64,000 nucleotides of DNA from Bacillus sp. F19 (lineage in GTDB: Bacteria > Bacillota > Bacilli > Bacillales > Bacillaceae), in contig CP085710.1 in NCBI GenBank assembly GCA_023823795.1, positions 1,514,001 to 1,578,000 on the forward strand, read 5' to 3'. A program made the position numbers and the translations under genes. Of the stretch, positions 25,657-35,183 are shown in pieces. The notes below the pieces were generated by a model, which did not search any database, was not told where the DNA came from, and saw nothing but the letters and a program-made list of their open reading frames with translations. Numbering within the stretch: the first letter of the stretch is position 1; every line of letters starts with the position of its first letter.

Positions 25657-27981
25657 ATGCCTATATATTTGAGACTTGCCTTGAGAAGCTTTTTTCATCA
25701 AAAAACAAAAGCATTATTAATAATAGGTTCTTTTCTTTTTTGCTTGGTTTCAGTTGGAACACTGGTCAACTCGAAATACTTGTTTCAGCAGCTGCTGCAG
25801 ACCAGCCAGCAAGAATCAGCCATTGCGGATATAACCTATTACACTGGTCATTTTAATAAGGAAATCGATTTTATCTCTTCTATGAAAGGAGTCCAACATG
25901 CTGAAGCAAAGACGCAGCTAAGAAGCCGTGCAAAGCTGGATGGAAACTATATAAATCTTCAATTACTGGTAAAACCAAATTCGCTTTATGAGATTAATAA
26001 AATTCAGCTCATCAAGGGTTCTTCTTTAGAGAATAAAGATATTTGGATAGAAGCATCCACTTCCGAGAAAACGGGTATCAACCTGGGTGAAAAAATGGAA
26101 ATTATCCTTCCTAATAATCAAAAAGGAACTTCTCTGTCTATGACAGGAGTCGTTCAAGATCCATCAAGAATTCCTACGAAGTACAGCGGAATCGGATATG
26201 GCTATATTTCGGAAGCAGCGGCGAAGGAACTGAAGATCCCTCTTTCGAAGAACATGATCCACATGACATTGAAAGCCGGTTATAACGAGAAGGATGTTGT
26301 TCAGAAAGTACAAAAACGACTTGAAGCTAACGGAATCGCTGTCTACAGAATTGAAACCTCTTCTGAAACGTTTTTCATTAGAGAAACAATGGTTAACTCG
26401 TTATTGAATCTCTTTATTTTACTCGGTATTTTGGCATTCGCTCTTGGATTCATCTTAATCGTACATCTTTTCTATCGCATACTATCCGAAGATACCTATT
26501 CACTGAGCATTCAAAAAGTTGTTGGAGCAAAAGATTCACATCTTTGGAAGCAATACGTTTTATTGATCATCGTGATCGGAACGCTGTTAAGTATGATGTC
26601 AATTCCGATTATAAGTCTTGTTTCACGGTATTTCGTTTCCTTCTTGGGAGAAGAATTGAATTTCGGCGGCGGATTTTCACAATGGATATCGCCAAGACTT
26701 GCGATATCGTTGTTCATCCTATCATTCAGCCTGCCTTATTTAGGTGCGATTGTACCTGTCAGAAGCTTGATATCATCCCCAATAGCGGAAGGATTGAAAA
26801 GGTCTGGACAGTTGAACATGAAGAAAGCGGGAAAAAGCCGCAGACGTTTTTTTCACCTATCACTTCTGTCATTCCGAAACACTTTATCAAAAAAATCCCA
26901 ATCACTCATGAACATCATCATGCTTTCCTTTGGAGGAGCCGTCATTATTGCGTGCTTCTCATTGCATCAGTCCCTTCAGCATTTAATGAATGATATGGAT
27001 GATTTTTGGCAGCATGATGTTGAATGGTCTGTAAACAGCCCGCTTCCAAAAGAAGATATCACTTCTCTTGCCGGAGAGATCGATGGAGTAAGCAAAGTTG
27101 AAGGATGGACGAAAAGAAATACAGAGGTCATGGATCCTTCTTCATCTGATCATATAAATTCGCTGCTATACTCACTGCCGGCATCATCAGAATTCATAAA
27201 TCCAGAACTATTAAAAGGCCGGTGGCTGAGACCTTCACAACCTGATGAAATCGTGATTAACACAGAGCTGGAAGAAAAAATCGGACCTATTTCACCTGGG
27301 GACACCATCCGTTTGCGGATAGGACAAGAAAACAAGGAATGGAGGGTTGCCGGTATTATGAAAGGCTCCCTTACAGGCCCATCTGTTTACATGGATCAGA
27401 AATCCTATCAAGGGTGGCTGGGTCAACAATCCATTAATCGTCTGCTGGTGGAAAAACAAAGGAATCAGGGCGTTCGATCTCTTCTGAATGAAGGGGAAAA
27501 TGAATTATCTTCTGCAGGAGTATTTGTGGAAGGGTCCGAAACGGTTGTGGAAATGAATTCCCGTCCGAAAGAAATGATCCGCCTCGTCATCATGACGATC
27601 GTATGCATTGGATTGCTGTTTTCTATCGTTGGGATAGCCAATCTCATGATTGCTGTCAGCATAAATATTTACGAGAGAACAAAAGAGATTGGGATTATGA
27701 GAAGCCTTGGAGGCTCAAATGCAAAGATATATGGCTTATTTATTTGGGAAAGCATTTTCATAGCACTGCTGGGCTGGGGATTAGCCTGTGTCATGTCCTA
27801 TCCCCTTAACTGGCTGCTCGGATGGAAAATCGGAGATTCCTTACTGCAATTCTCTTTACAGCCGCACCTCTCAAAGGAAGGAAGTTTGATTTGGCTATGC
27901 GTCAGTATTCTGATCGGATTTGCAGCAAGTATCGTCCCTGTTCGGAAGACTCTCAAAAAGAATATAAACGAATTACTGTAA
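25657..27981 (+). CDS. FtsX/MacB-like ABC transporter permease, 774 aa
   Basis: The product has a first membrane helix at about 15-40, a large extracytoplasmic domain (about 45-240), three helices around 250-375 (LLGILAFALGFILIVHLFYR; VLLIIVIGTLLSMMSIPIIS), then a second half with another helix (about 420-440), a second extracytoplasmic domain and three C-terminal helices with the FtsX signature (ERTKEIGIMRSLGGSNAKIY at about 670). This double FtsX-domain plan is typical of long Gram-positive permeases of the MacB class. It pairs with the ATPase four bases upstream. Substrate unknown; antimicrobial-peptide resistance and envelope remodelling are common roles in the family. Confidence 0.88.
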   Translation: MPIYLRLALRSFFHQKTKALLIIGSFLFCLVSVGTLVNSKYLFQQLLQTSQQESAIADITYYTGHFNKEIDFISSMKGVQHAEAKTQLRSRAKLDGNYINLQLLVKPNSLYEINKIQLIKGSSLENKDIWIEASTSEKTGINLGEKMEIILPNNQKGTSLSMTGVVQDPSRIPTKYSGIGYGYISEAAAKELKIPLSKNMIHMTLKAGYNEKDVVQKVQKRLEANGIAVYRIETSSETFFIRETMVNSLLNLFILLGILAFALGFILIVHLFYRILSEDTYSLSIQKVVGAKDSHLWKQYVLLIIVIGTLLSMMSIPIISLVSRYFVSFLGEELNFGGGFSQWISPRLAISLFILSFSLPYLGAIVPVRSLISSPIAEGLKRSGQLNMKKAGKSRRRFFHLSLLSFRNTLSKKSQSLMNIIMLSFGGAVIIACFSLHQSLQHLMNDMDDFWQHDVEWSVNSPLPKEDITSLAGEIDGVSKVEGWTKRNTEVMDPSSSDHINSLLYSLPASSEFINPELLKGRWLRPSQPDEIVINTELEEKIGPISPGDTIRLRIGQENKEWRVAGIMKGSLTGPSVYMDQKSYQGWLGQQSINRLLVEKQRNQGVRSLLNEGENELSSAGVFVEGSETVVEMNSRPKEMIRLVIMTIVCIGLLFSIVGIANLMIAVSINIYERTKEIGIMRSLGGSNAKIYGLFIWESIFIALLGWGLACVMSYPLNWLLGWKIGDSLLQFSLQPHLSKEGSLIWLCVSILIGFAASIVPVRKTLKKNINELL

Positions 27982-28007
27982 CCATTATTTCCTTGGGGGA
28001 TTGATTC

Positions 28008-29168
28008 ATGAAACACGTGCTAGTACTGCCGCTTTTTCAAATGGAATCAGGTCACCACCGAACGGCTGATGCATTAATAGAAGCCTTTCATAAACAGGAC
28101 CCTGACATCGAATGTGAAAAAGTGGATTTTCTTAGTTATGCAAATACGTCACTGGAAAAGTTCACATCACATCTTTACTTAAGATGGATAACGAGGTGGC
28201 CATCTGCCTACAGCTTGATGTACTCTTCTTTCTTCCAAAGAAACAAAACCTTTTTGCATTCTCTTTATGAGGCCCTTTTTTTAGAGAAGATGGAGCAGCT
28301 TCTGCAAGAGAAGCAGCCGGACGTCATCGTTTGTACCCATAGCTTCTCCTCTTTTTTAGTAGATAAGCTGAAAGGCTATGGGGTCGATACAGCCCCTGTC
28401 GTCAATATATATACAGACTTTTTTGTTAACGGGGTTTGGGGAAAACAGCACGTTAATATGCATATTGTGCCTACAGCCGAAATGAAGCAAAAGGTGATAA
28501 ACGAAGGTGCAGATCCCCAATCTGTCAAGATTTCAGGGATATTGACGAATGATGCGTTTAAAAGGGGTAAACCAATGAAGAAGGACAGCAAGCTTCATAT
28601 CCTCGTCAGCGGCGGAAGTCTGGGATTGGGGGATTCATTGCAGTCCCTTGTTTCGAAGTCTGCCAACCATATTGAGTATAAAATCCTTTGCGGTCAAAAT
28701 ATGAACCTATTTGATCATGTTCAAGCCTTGCAGTGTCCAAATATTACAGGAATTTCGTACATTACGGAAGCAGAACAAATGAACCAACTATATAACTGGG
28801 CAGATGCCCTGATTACAAAGCCAGGCGGAATAACGGTTGGAGAAGCAATCAAAAAAATGCTTCCGATATTTGTTCATTCTGTGCTGCCGGGTCAAGAGGA
28901 AAAGAATATGAGTTATTTGGAAGGAGAAGGATTGGTCTGGAGATTGGATCCAAACCGTCCAGTCGATCATCAAGTGCTGACTGTCATGAATGATGCAAGC
29001 ACCCAATTCTTAATGAAAAAATCAAGATATCAATTCTTAAGGAACATAGATGTCTCATCCTGTAAGGAACTTGCACGTTTATTGACCGAAACATATTTAC
29101 AGGAAAATCAAAATGAACAGCTTCAATTTATTGATGATTTATTTTCGAAGTTATATAAAAGCCTTTAG
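28008..29168 (+). CDS. UgtP-like (MGDG synthase family) glycosyltransferase
   Basis: The 386-aa GT-B enzyme opens with VLVLPLFQMESGHHRTADAL, the MGDG-synthase N-domain in which GSGHH-type residues contact the lipid acceptor. VCTHSFSSFLVDKL and NIYTDFFVNGVW follow, and the C-domain has LVSGGSLGLGDS and the UDP-binding ITKPGGITVGEAI (about 268-280). UgtP adds glucose from UDP-glucose to diacylglycerol. Several Bacillaceae carry extra paralogues like this one, whose acceptor is not known. It starts 26 bases after the permease with GGGGG upstream, so it is probably co-transcribed with the ABC genes. UDP-glucose from the adjacent galU is the plausible donor. Confidence 0.82.
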   Translation: MKHVLVLPLFQMESGHHRTADALIEAFHKQDPDIECEKVDFLSYANTSLEKFTSHLYLRWITRWPSAYSLMYSSFFQRNKTFLHSLYEALFLEKMEQLLQEKQPDVIVCTHSFSSFLVDKLKGYGVDTAPVVNIYTDFFVNGVWGKQHVNMHIVPTAEMKQKVINEGADPQSVKISGILTNDAFKRGKPMKKDSKLHILVSGGSLGLGDSLQSLVSKSANHIEYKILCGQNMNLFDHVQALQCPNITGISYITEAEQMNQLYNWADALITKPGGITVGEAIKKMLPIFVHSVLPGQEEKNMSYLEGEGLVWRLDPNRPVDHQVLTVMNDASTQFLMKKSRYQFLRNIDVSSCKELARLLTETYLQENQNEQLQFIDDLFSKLYKSL

Positions 29169-29169
29169 T

Positions 29170-29349
29170 TTATTGCTTCTTAAACAAGTGATAGTAAATA
29201 AAACAACAGCCGGTTAACATGATGCCACTATAAATAATGTGGTAAACGTCCCGAAAGACTTCAAAAAAAACAGGCATATTAATTACTCGCTTTTTATCAT
29301 ATTGTTTTCCTTTTATTGCTTGTATGAAACCTGTTCTGTATACATTCAT
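29170..29349 (-). CDS. Hypothetical 59-aa single-helix protein
   Basis: Minus-strand frame from ATG 29349, ending VYHIIYSGIMLTGCCFIYYH LFKKQ, with one hydrophobic helix near the C-terminus and a positive tail. No convincing ribosome binding site; an internal Met at codon 25 is an alternative start. No family recognised. It could be a chance ORF in a 313-base gap between two larger genes. Confidence 0.25.
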   Translation of the reverse strand: MNVYRTGFIQAIKGKQYDKKRVINMPVFFEVFRDVYHIIYSGIMLTGCCFIYYHLFKKQ

Positions 29350-29481
29350 TATCTTACATCAACCGGATCTATCAATCCATAGTAAAAGACTTCAAATCTA
29401 CTATCGGTATAAAAGAACTATCGTCTATTTTCATTTTTGTTCATCAAACCCGGACTTCCAACATGGAGGAGGAAAAATAAC

Positions 29482-30597
29482 ATGACAGCTAAAACAGGAG
29501 AACAAAAATCACCCGCACAAAAAAAATATATTTTTGAAATTCACTTCTTGCGCGCCTTTGCCTGTTTACTAGTGGTAGGCGTTCACGTATCTGCAACAAA
29601 CTATGGAATGAACGAAGAGACATGGAACTGGTTCACGTATTTCATGAATCAATATGGCCGCTTCGGTACAACCATTTTTGCCGTCATCAGCGGTTTCCTG
29701 CTCTTTTATCAAGTAAAAAGAAGAGGATTTGAGCTGGGCCGATTCCTGCAATCGAGGTTTTTAAAGATCGTCATCCCTTTTCTGATTTGGAGTGCAGCTT
29801 ACCGCTGCCTTCTCTACTATTACGATAGGCAGATACTCGGTGACCCTGTGGACGAGATAACGAAAATTCTAATGGGAGAATCATTTTACCACTTATATTT
29901 CGTAGCAATCGTTGTTCAGTTCTATCTTATTTTTCCATTCTTGCAGAGGATTTTCCGGACACAGACATTAGTATTGGTCTTCACGGTCCTCGCGTTCATC
30001 ATCAGCTATAACTTATATGGCTACACCCCTGGAATCGAAGGAAAGCTTGGCGAGTTCCTAGCGAGCAAATCCTTTATGCCCATCTGGATTTTTTATTTTG
30101 CCTTTGGCGGCTTTATGGCTTACTTCTGGGATGAGATCGTCGGATTCGCCACGAAACGCCCTTGGAAAATGCTTGCTGTGATCCTGCTGGTTTCAGCTGG
30201 TGCAGTCTATGAGTATCAAACAATTGGATACGTATCAAACCGAAGATTGACGAATCTGTTTAACATTCCTGCCCTGAGCATTGCAATTGTCGGGATTTAC
30301 CCGCTGCTGGCTAAATTCAGCATCGTGAAAAAGACGTTAACCGTGATCGGTCAATATTCCATGGGGATCTATTTAGTTCATCCAATGATTCTTTATTTAT
30401 TTGCCCGCCTTCTTCCGGATGCTTACTGGCAGTTAGAATATGTTCCTCTGATGTTCATTGCCGTAATGGTGATTGCATCGGTATTTATTCGTATTCTTCA
30501 ATTCATCCCGCTCGGCGGATTCATTATTCCTGTACCAAAAATCAAGAATAGTAAACTGCAGCACTCCATACAGCCGGAGCAAAAAGAATCGGCGTAA
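29482..30597 (+). CDS. Membrane acyltransferase family 3 protein
   Basis: The 371-aa product is an acyltransferase-3 protein with about ten membrane helices. The family signature FEIHFLRAFACLLVVGVHVS near the N-terminus holds the conserved Arg and the catalytic His (in VGVHVS). Further hallmarks are RFGTTIFAVISGFLLFYQVK and SRFLKIVIPFLIWSAAYRCL. Such enzymes O-acetylate or otherwise acylate exopolysaccharides, teichoic acids or peptidoglycan at the outer membrane face. In this neighbourhood it may modify the has polysaccharide, which would be unusual because hyaluronan is normally unmodified. ATG 29482 is chosen for the GGAGGAGG site; the frame extends upstream without one. A terminator follows. 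Confidence 0.87.
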   Translation: MTAKTGEQKSPAQKKYIFEIHFLRAFACLLVVGVHVSATNYGMNEETWNWFTYFMNQYGRFGTTIFAVISGFLLFYQVKRRGFELGRFLQSRFLKIVIPFLIWSAAYRCLLYYYDRQILGDPVDEITKILMGESFYHLYFVAIVVQFYLIFPFLQRIFRTQTLVLVFTVLAFIISYNLYGYTPGIEGKLGEFLASKSFMPIWIFYFAFGGFMAYFWDEIVGFATKRPWKMLAVILLVSAGAVYEYQTIGYVSNRRLTNLFNIPALSIAIVGIYPLLAKFSIVKKTLTVIGQYSMGIYLVHPMILYLFARLLPDAYWQLEYVPLMFIAVMVIASVFIRILQFIPLGGFIIPVPKIKNSKLQHSIQPEQKESA

Positions 30598-30608
30598 AAT
30601 TTATCAGG

Positions 30609-30636
30609 AGCAGTCACCATGACTGCTTTCTTTTTT
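30609..30636 (+). terminator. Rho-independent terminator
   Basis: AGCAGTCA pairs with TGACTGCT, followed by TTCTTTTTT, just after the acyltransferase stop. Confidence 0.8.
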
Positions 30637-30786
30637 GGCACGATAAAGGCCTAAGGTCTATGCTTTGATAAGTTAATAGGAAAATATGATTAAAAAATCC
30701 TTTCTTTTTTGTGTAAAAGTTCTATACCTGTCCGATACTTTTGGAGGGTAGAGTTTTTATTTTATACAAAAAGAAAGGAAAACTTC

Positions 30787-32013
30787 ATGAGCAAAAGAAA
30801 AGGACTGATTGTTTCTTCCATGATTTTAATGTGTGTTTGTGCTGTCTGGGTGTCAGGATTTGTTAATGCAGAGAATGGTATGATCAATGTTAAAGAGTAT
30901 GGAGCTGCCGGTGACGGGATATCAAATGACACCGCGGCCATCAAAAAAGCTCTCTATTACGGGAAGAATAAAACCGTTTATTTTCCAGAGGGTACCTATC
31001 TCATCACCGATACGCTGACGGTAAAGGAAAATACGGAAGTGTATGGAATAGATGCTGTCATAAAGGCGAACGGACCCGGAGATACGATGTTCAGAATTTA
31101 TGGCGACAATATTACAATCCATGACTTGAAGATAGATGGCAATGATACGTTTTTACGAGGCATGACGGTGATAAATGGCACCGGCAATCTGAAGGTAACG
31201 GATGTCCTACTTACCCATTTCAGCCAGCCTGATCATTCCAAGATGTCTACGTCTACACCGATCGCCATACGGATAGAAGGGGGAGTTCAGGATGTGCTGT
31301 TCGATCACCTCACCATCAAACATGTGTATGCCAAAAACATGACATCAAGCGCCGGCTGGAACCATAAAACAGCGCGCGGGATTCTAATCAGTCCTGCCTT
31401 ATCTTCTCAACCGATGAGCAAGAACATTACAATCCAGCATTCATCGATATCAGACATTGGGCCAAAGGATGATGGAGACGGCATCGTCGTCCAAGGATTT
31501 CAAGATGACGTACATGTTACAATCAGGCACAATACATTTGAAAAAAACCATAAACGAGCCATCAAAATCCAATCACCGGGGGCGATCATTGCTAACAATC
31601 ATATACGCAACAGCTTCCATCAGAATAATTTCTATGACACGTATAAAGAAACAAACGAGTATGATATGTGGTCTGCCATATCGGTCTACAGCGATAATGT
31701 CGAAATCACAGAAAATACGATCGACGGTATAGGGAGATATTCTGCAGCCATTGACATCGCCGGGGGAAATAACATTAAAGTCATCAATAATTCTGCAGCC
31801 AACCGTGAATCTTCACAATCCTCCGATGTGATACGGATCAACAAAGGCAATGATGGCACAAATCAATTCTCCGACATTTCCATAAAGAACAATTCCCTGA
31901 AAAATGGCCGCTATGGAATTAACGTTGCAGCTGAAGTAAAACAGCTTACCCTTTCAGGAAATACCTATAACAATGTGAGCCGACCAACAAGCAATGGGAT
32001 ACAGGCGAAATAA
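30787..32013 (+). CDS. Secreted right-handed beta-helix (pectate-lyase-3-like) protein
   Basis: The 408-aa product has a signal peptide (about 1-28, cleaved near VNAENG) and opens with INVKEYGAAGDGISNDTAAI KKAL and TVYFPEGTYLITD, the typical first coil of pectate-lyase-3/polygalacturonase-like beta helices. Repeated N-rich turns (NITIQHSSISD, NNFYDT, VEITENTIDGI, IKVINNSA) continue to the end. Such folds bind or cleave long polysaccharides; epimerases, lyases and hydrolases all occur. Placed between the hyaluronan synthase block and a PL8 lyase, it may act on the same polymer, but no catalytic residues can be assigned. ATG 30787 follows AAGAAAGG. The ORF extends 26 codons upstream without a credible start. 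Confidence 0.82.
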   Translation: MSKRKGLIVSSMILMCVCAVWVSGFVNAENGMINVKEYGAAGDGISNDTAAIKKALYYGKNKTVYFPEGTYLITDTLTVKENTEVYGIDAVIKANGPGDTMFRIYGDNITIHDLKIDGNDTFLRGMTVINGTGNLKVTDVLLTHFSQPDHSKMSTSTPIAIRIEGGVQDVLFDHLTIKHVYAKNMTSSAGWNHKTARGILISPALSSQPMSKNITIQHSSISDIGPKDDGDGIVVQGFQDDVHVTIRHNTFEKNHKRAIKIQSPGAIIANNHIRNSFHQNNFYDTYKETNEYDMWSAISVYSDNVEITENTIDGIGRYSAAIDIAGGNNIKVINNSAANRESSQSSDVIRINKGNDGTNQFSDISIKNNSLKNGRYGINVAAEVKQLTLSGNTYNNVSRPTSNGIQAK

Positions 32014-32019
32014 ACTAAC

Positions 32020-32051
32020 AAAAATAGCTTCCTCAGTGAAGCTATTTTTTT
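32020..32051 (+). terminator. Rho-independent terminator
   Basis: AAAAATAGCTTC pairs with GAAGCTATTTTTTT after the beta-helix gene. The PL8 gene beyond therefore has its own promoter. Confidence 0.85.
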
Positions 32052-32227
32052 GTTAACGAAACATTAACTCTTTCCTCACCTTTGTAACAAAACTTTTAAA
32101 AATTGTAATGTCCGCCCTTTTATTTTACATCCCCTTTTCATTTTGGATTTGAGTCATTATGGGGCCCCTCGATATGTTATGTTAGAAATGAATTTTTCTA
32201 TCATTCATACAAACAAAAGGATGACAG

Positions 32228-34342
32228 GTGAGACAATTGTACATATCCAAGAAGACAACGCTGATATCTCTGACAATCATTCTAATGGCAGCAATTATAA
32301 TGGTCTTTACAATAGATCATGAACGGGAAAAGCCTCAAAGAGAAGATTACCTGCCACAGCTTAAAAAACGGTATTGGTCCCACTTAACGGACTCTGGCAG
32401 CGATATTGACATTTCTTCTCTGCAAAAGAAACTGAACAGTGAAGGCAAATTCTCGGATATAGCTTATAAAGATAAGGCGGAGAATCCAAGGGAAACTGTC
32501 AGGCACCTGGAACGATTGGAAACCATGGCAATAGCCTATCATTCTGAAAATCACGCGAGCTATCATGATAAAAAACTGAAAAACGAAATCCTGGCAGGAC
32601 TGGAATACTGGAATCAGCACCCTGTGCAAGCTGAAAATTGGTGGTGGAACAGGCTGAGGATCCCTATGATCTTAAGTAATATCCTATTTCTAATGGATCA
32701 GGAACTCCCAAAATACACCGAGGAAACTTCCATAAAACTGCTGCAGGAATATACCGAATCCGAATCACCTCCTTTACACGGGGTGAACTTGATAGAAGCT
32801 GAAAAAGTTACCTATATTACCGGTTTACGGCAAGAAGATTCCGTGAAGATCAATGAAGCCGTCTCAGCAATTAAAGAATCATTAAAGGTAAGCAGTATCG
32901 GCATTCAGCCTGATATGACCTTTCATCAGCACGAACAATCCGTTCAGACCGGTACATATGGGATTCGCTACTCATTAGAGACAGCCGGCATGTTTACCTT
33001 TGTTCACGGAACACCGTACTCTTTTTCCAATGAGGACTATCAATTGTTATCTCACTTTATACTGGATGGAATTCAATGGTTCATTGCTGATGACACCATT
33101 GACTACACCTCATTAGGGAGAGGGATTACAAGAAAGAATAATCAAATACAAGATGTGATATCCATCGCCAGGATGATGGAAAAGCTCCCGACCAGCCGGA
33201 AAGATGAATTCGAGCGCATGATCGGACGCTTGGAAGGGAAGCGTCCCCCGTTTGTTGGCAATAGAGCTTATAACACATCCGGACTGATGGTTCATCATCA
33301 AAAGGATTACTATAGCTCGGTTCGAATCTTGCCTGAGGAAATGAACTCCAGTGAACCGTATTACAACGGAGAAGGGATCAATAATCGTCATATGGCGGAC
33401 GGAGCCAGTCTCTTCTATTTGAGGGGCAACGGGTATGCAGGAATCTTCCCAGTTTGGGATTGGCGCAAGATCCCCGGAACAACCGTTGTCCATAATGATG
33501 AAAAGAAAGAACCGCTTTCAGGCGAAAACAATGAAACGCTCATGTTCAGTGATGGCAAAAATGGGATCTCTGCAATGAATATGAATTATAAAGAACTATC
33601 AGCAAAGAAATCATGGTTCTTTTTCGAGGACACGATCGCAGCTCTCGGAGCCGATATACAATCCAATAGCAGCCATCCGGTCGTCACGACCATCGACCAG
33701 CGGATTTGGAATCACCCTGTAGAAACGTCGGAAACATCCAGCTTGGCAGATTCCACTCACCAAACGATTGACAAACCCAGCTGGGTGTATCACGATGGCA
33801 TCGGCTACCTGTTTCCCGGAAACAACGACCGCATCCACCTGTTGCTTAACAAACGGGAAGCCAGCTGGAAAAAAATCAATCAGCGTTATGATGGAGAATC
33901 CCCTGTACAAAAAAAGGTACTGGGGTTATGGATCAATCACGGATCCAAACCAGAGCATAATCGCTATCAATATATCGTTGTACCCGGTGCCTCTAAAGAG
34001 GAATTCAATACGATAAAAAACGATTCCCCCATTCAGATCATTAGCAATAACGCCAATGTCCAGGCAGTCAAAAACACCAATCTCCAGTTAACTGAGGCCG
34101 TATTCTGGAATGCTGATACGTTCAAAACGCCAGATGGCGTAAAAATCAGCATGAACCAGCCTGCTGCCCTCCAGCTTAAACGGGACGGAAAGGAATGGAT
34201 CATCAAAGCAAAAGCGGCAAATGATTCTAAAAAAGAGCTTAAGTTAATCGTTAAAAAGGAAATAGACAACAGGGAGAGAACACTGATCGGTTGGGAAGAT
34301 AAGGAAGGATTCATCAGTGGAAAATATAAGGCTCAATTTTGA
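32228..34342 (+). CDS. Polysaccharide lyase family 8 (hyaluronate lyase-like), membrane-anchored
   Basis: The 704-aa product has an uncleaved-looking N-terminal helix (about 11-29) followed by an alpha/alpha toroid and beta domains of PL8. The aromatic patch NWWWNRLRIP is at 137-146. The catalytic His235 and Tyr244 lie in FHQHEQSVQTGTYGIRYS with the same nine-residue spacing as the His/Tyr pair of pneumococcal hyaluronate lyase, and Asn187 in HGVNLIEAEKV fits the catalytic Asn. NNRHMADGASLFYLRGNGYA and DWRKIPGTTV are further PL8 signatures. Members cut hyaluronan, chondroitin or xanthan by beta-elimination. Next to a hyaluronan synthase it most likely trims or releases the capsule polymer. 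It is shorter than streptococcal lyases and lacks cell-wall anchors. GTG start after AAAAGGA. Confidence 0.87.
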   Translation: MRQLYISKKTTLISLTIILMAAIIMVFTIDHEREKPQREDYLPQLKKRYWSHLTDSGSDIDISSLQKKLNSEGKFSDIAYKDKAENPRETVRHLERLETMAIAYHSENHASYHDKKLKNEILAGLEYWNQHPVQAENWWWNRLRIPMILSNILFLMDQELPKYTEETSIKLLQEYTESESPPLHGVNLIEAEKVTYITGLRQEDSVKINEAVSAIKESLKVSSIGIQPDMTFHQHEQSVQTGTYGIRYSLETAGMFTFVHGTPYSFSNEDYQLLSHFILDGIQWFIADDTIDYTSLGRGITRKNNQIQDVISIARMMEKLPTSRKDEFERMIGRLEGKRPPFVGNRAYNTSGLMVHHQKDYYSSVRILPEEMNSSEPYYNGEGINNRHMADGASLFYLRGNGYAGIFPVWDWRKIPGTTVVHNDEKKEPLSGENNETLMFSDGKNGISAMNMNYKELSAKKSWFFFEDTIAALGADIQSNSSHPVVTTIDQRIWNHPVETSETSSLADSTHQTIDKPSWVYHDGIGYLFPGNNDRIHLLLNKREASWKKINQRYDGESPVQKKVLGLWINHGSKPEHNRYQYIVVPGASKEEFNTIKNDSPIQIISNNANVQAVKNTNLQLTEAVFWNADTFKTPDGVKISMNQPAALQLKRDGKEWIIKAKAANDSKKELKLIVKKEIDNRERTLIGWEDKEGFISGKYKAQF

Positions 34343-34366
34343 TCAAAATCTGTCTTAGAAAAGGAA

Positions 34367-34394
34367 AACCAGTTCAATAACTGAACTGGTTATT
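34367..34394 (+). terminator. Rho-independent terminator
   Basis: AACCAGTTCA pairs with TGAACTGGTTA after the PL8 gene. Confidence 0.75.
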
Positions 34395-34516
34395 TACTAT
34401 TCTTTTCTTTATATTCAAAATTTTTCCTCAATAGAAAATTTTTCAATGTTATTCCCAAAATACCGCTATTAGTACTTATTTGACAAAACCTTTAATCCTT
34501 ATTAAAATTTAATTGA

Positions 34517-34846
34517 ACATTCAATCAAAATGATGTATCAAGCTATAACAAAAATTACTTAGGTCTTGCAAAATATGACTTTAAAACAAACAAATATGAA
34601 TTTTTTGATGCCAAAACCGGTGAAAGCCGCGGTGATTACGGATATTTTGATGTTGTACATGGTAATAAGTTAAGAGCCCATGTTTCACTAGGAATGAAGT
34701 ATGGTGCAGTTCTCGAACTAACAGAGCTAAATGAATATAAATTTACTTATAAAAGAAACGGTAAAGATAAAGATGGTAATGACATAACCATAACCGTTGA
34801 GCATATTCCATATGATGGTGATTACAAACTAAAATTCACTAAATAA
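34517..34846 (+). pseudogene. DUF4822-like protein, 5' end lost
   Basis: An open frame after a TGA at 34514 encodes about 109 residues: [57 protein letters not shown] and [16 protein letters not shown]. This resembles the DUF4822 domain of secreted Bacillus proteins. No ATG, ribosome site or signal peptide is left; the region before it contains a palindrome ATTGAACATTCAAT like a TetR-type operator. I infer fusion of a foreign promoter region to the gene's 3' half by deletion. A terminator follows at the normal distance. Confidence 0.6.
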
Positions 34847-34874
34847 TTTAAATAGGTCTTGACGTGTAGTCAAG

Positions 34875-34906
34875 AAGGGAATGGATTTCTCCATTCCCTT
34901 TTTGTT
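34875..34906 (+). terminator. Rho-independent terminator
   Basis: AAGGGAATGGA pairs with TCCATTCCCTT followed by TTTG, after the DUF4822-like remnant. Bases 34907-35180 hold no gene; a GCGCAATTC/GAATTGTGC hairpin with a pyrimidine tail lies at about 35070-35105. Confidence 0.75.
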
Positions 34907-35183
34907 TTCCTTTAACTAGGCAAGAAATATCCAGAATTTCTTTTGTTGAATTTAAACAGTAAGAAATTCAATTTGAAATGACGGGTTTAGTACAAAAGAT
35001 GTGAAGCTTTCTATTAAAACTATAGCGGGATTATCTTCAATAAGAAACATAATTGAACTTCCAGAATCGGGCGCAATTCAGCAGCAAGAATTGTGCTCTT
35101 TCTTTTATGTTATAACTATTAATTTTGGTATACGGTAAGGATTTATTTAATTAATATTGATGTAAAAAAAATGATAAAAGATC

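Noticed and set aside
33113-33493. 126-aa minus-strand frame in the PL8 gene
   Set aside because: Shadow of the lyase gene, with no ribosome site.
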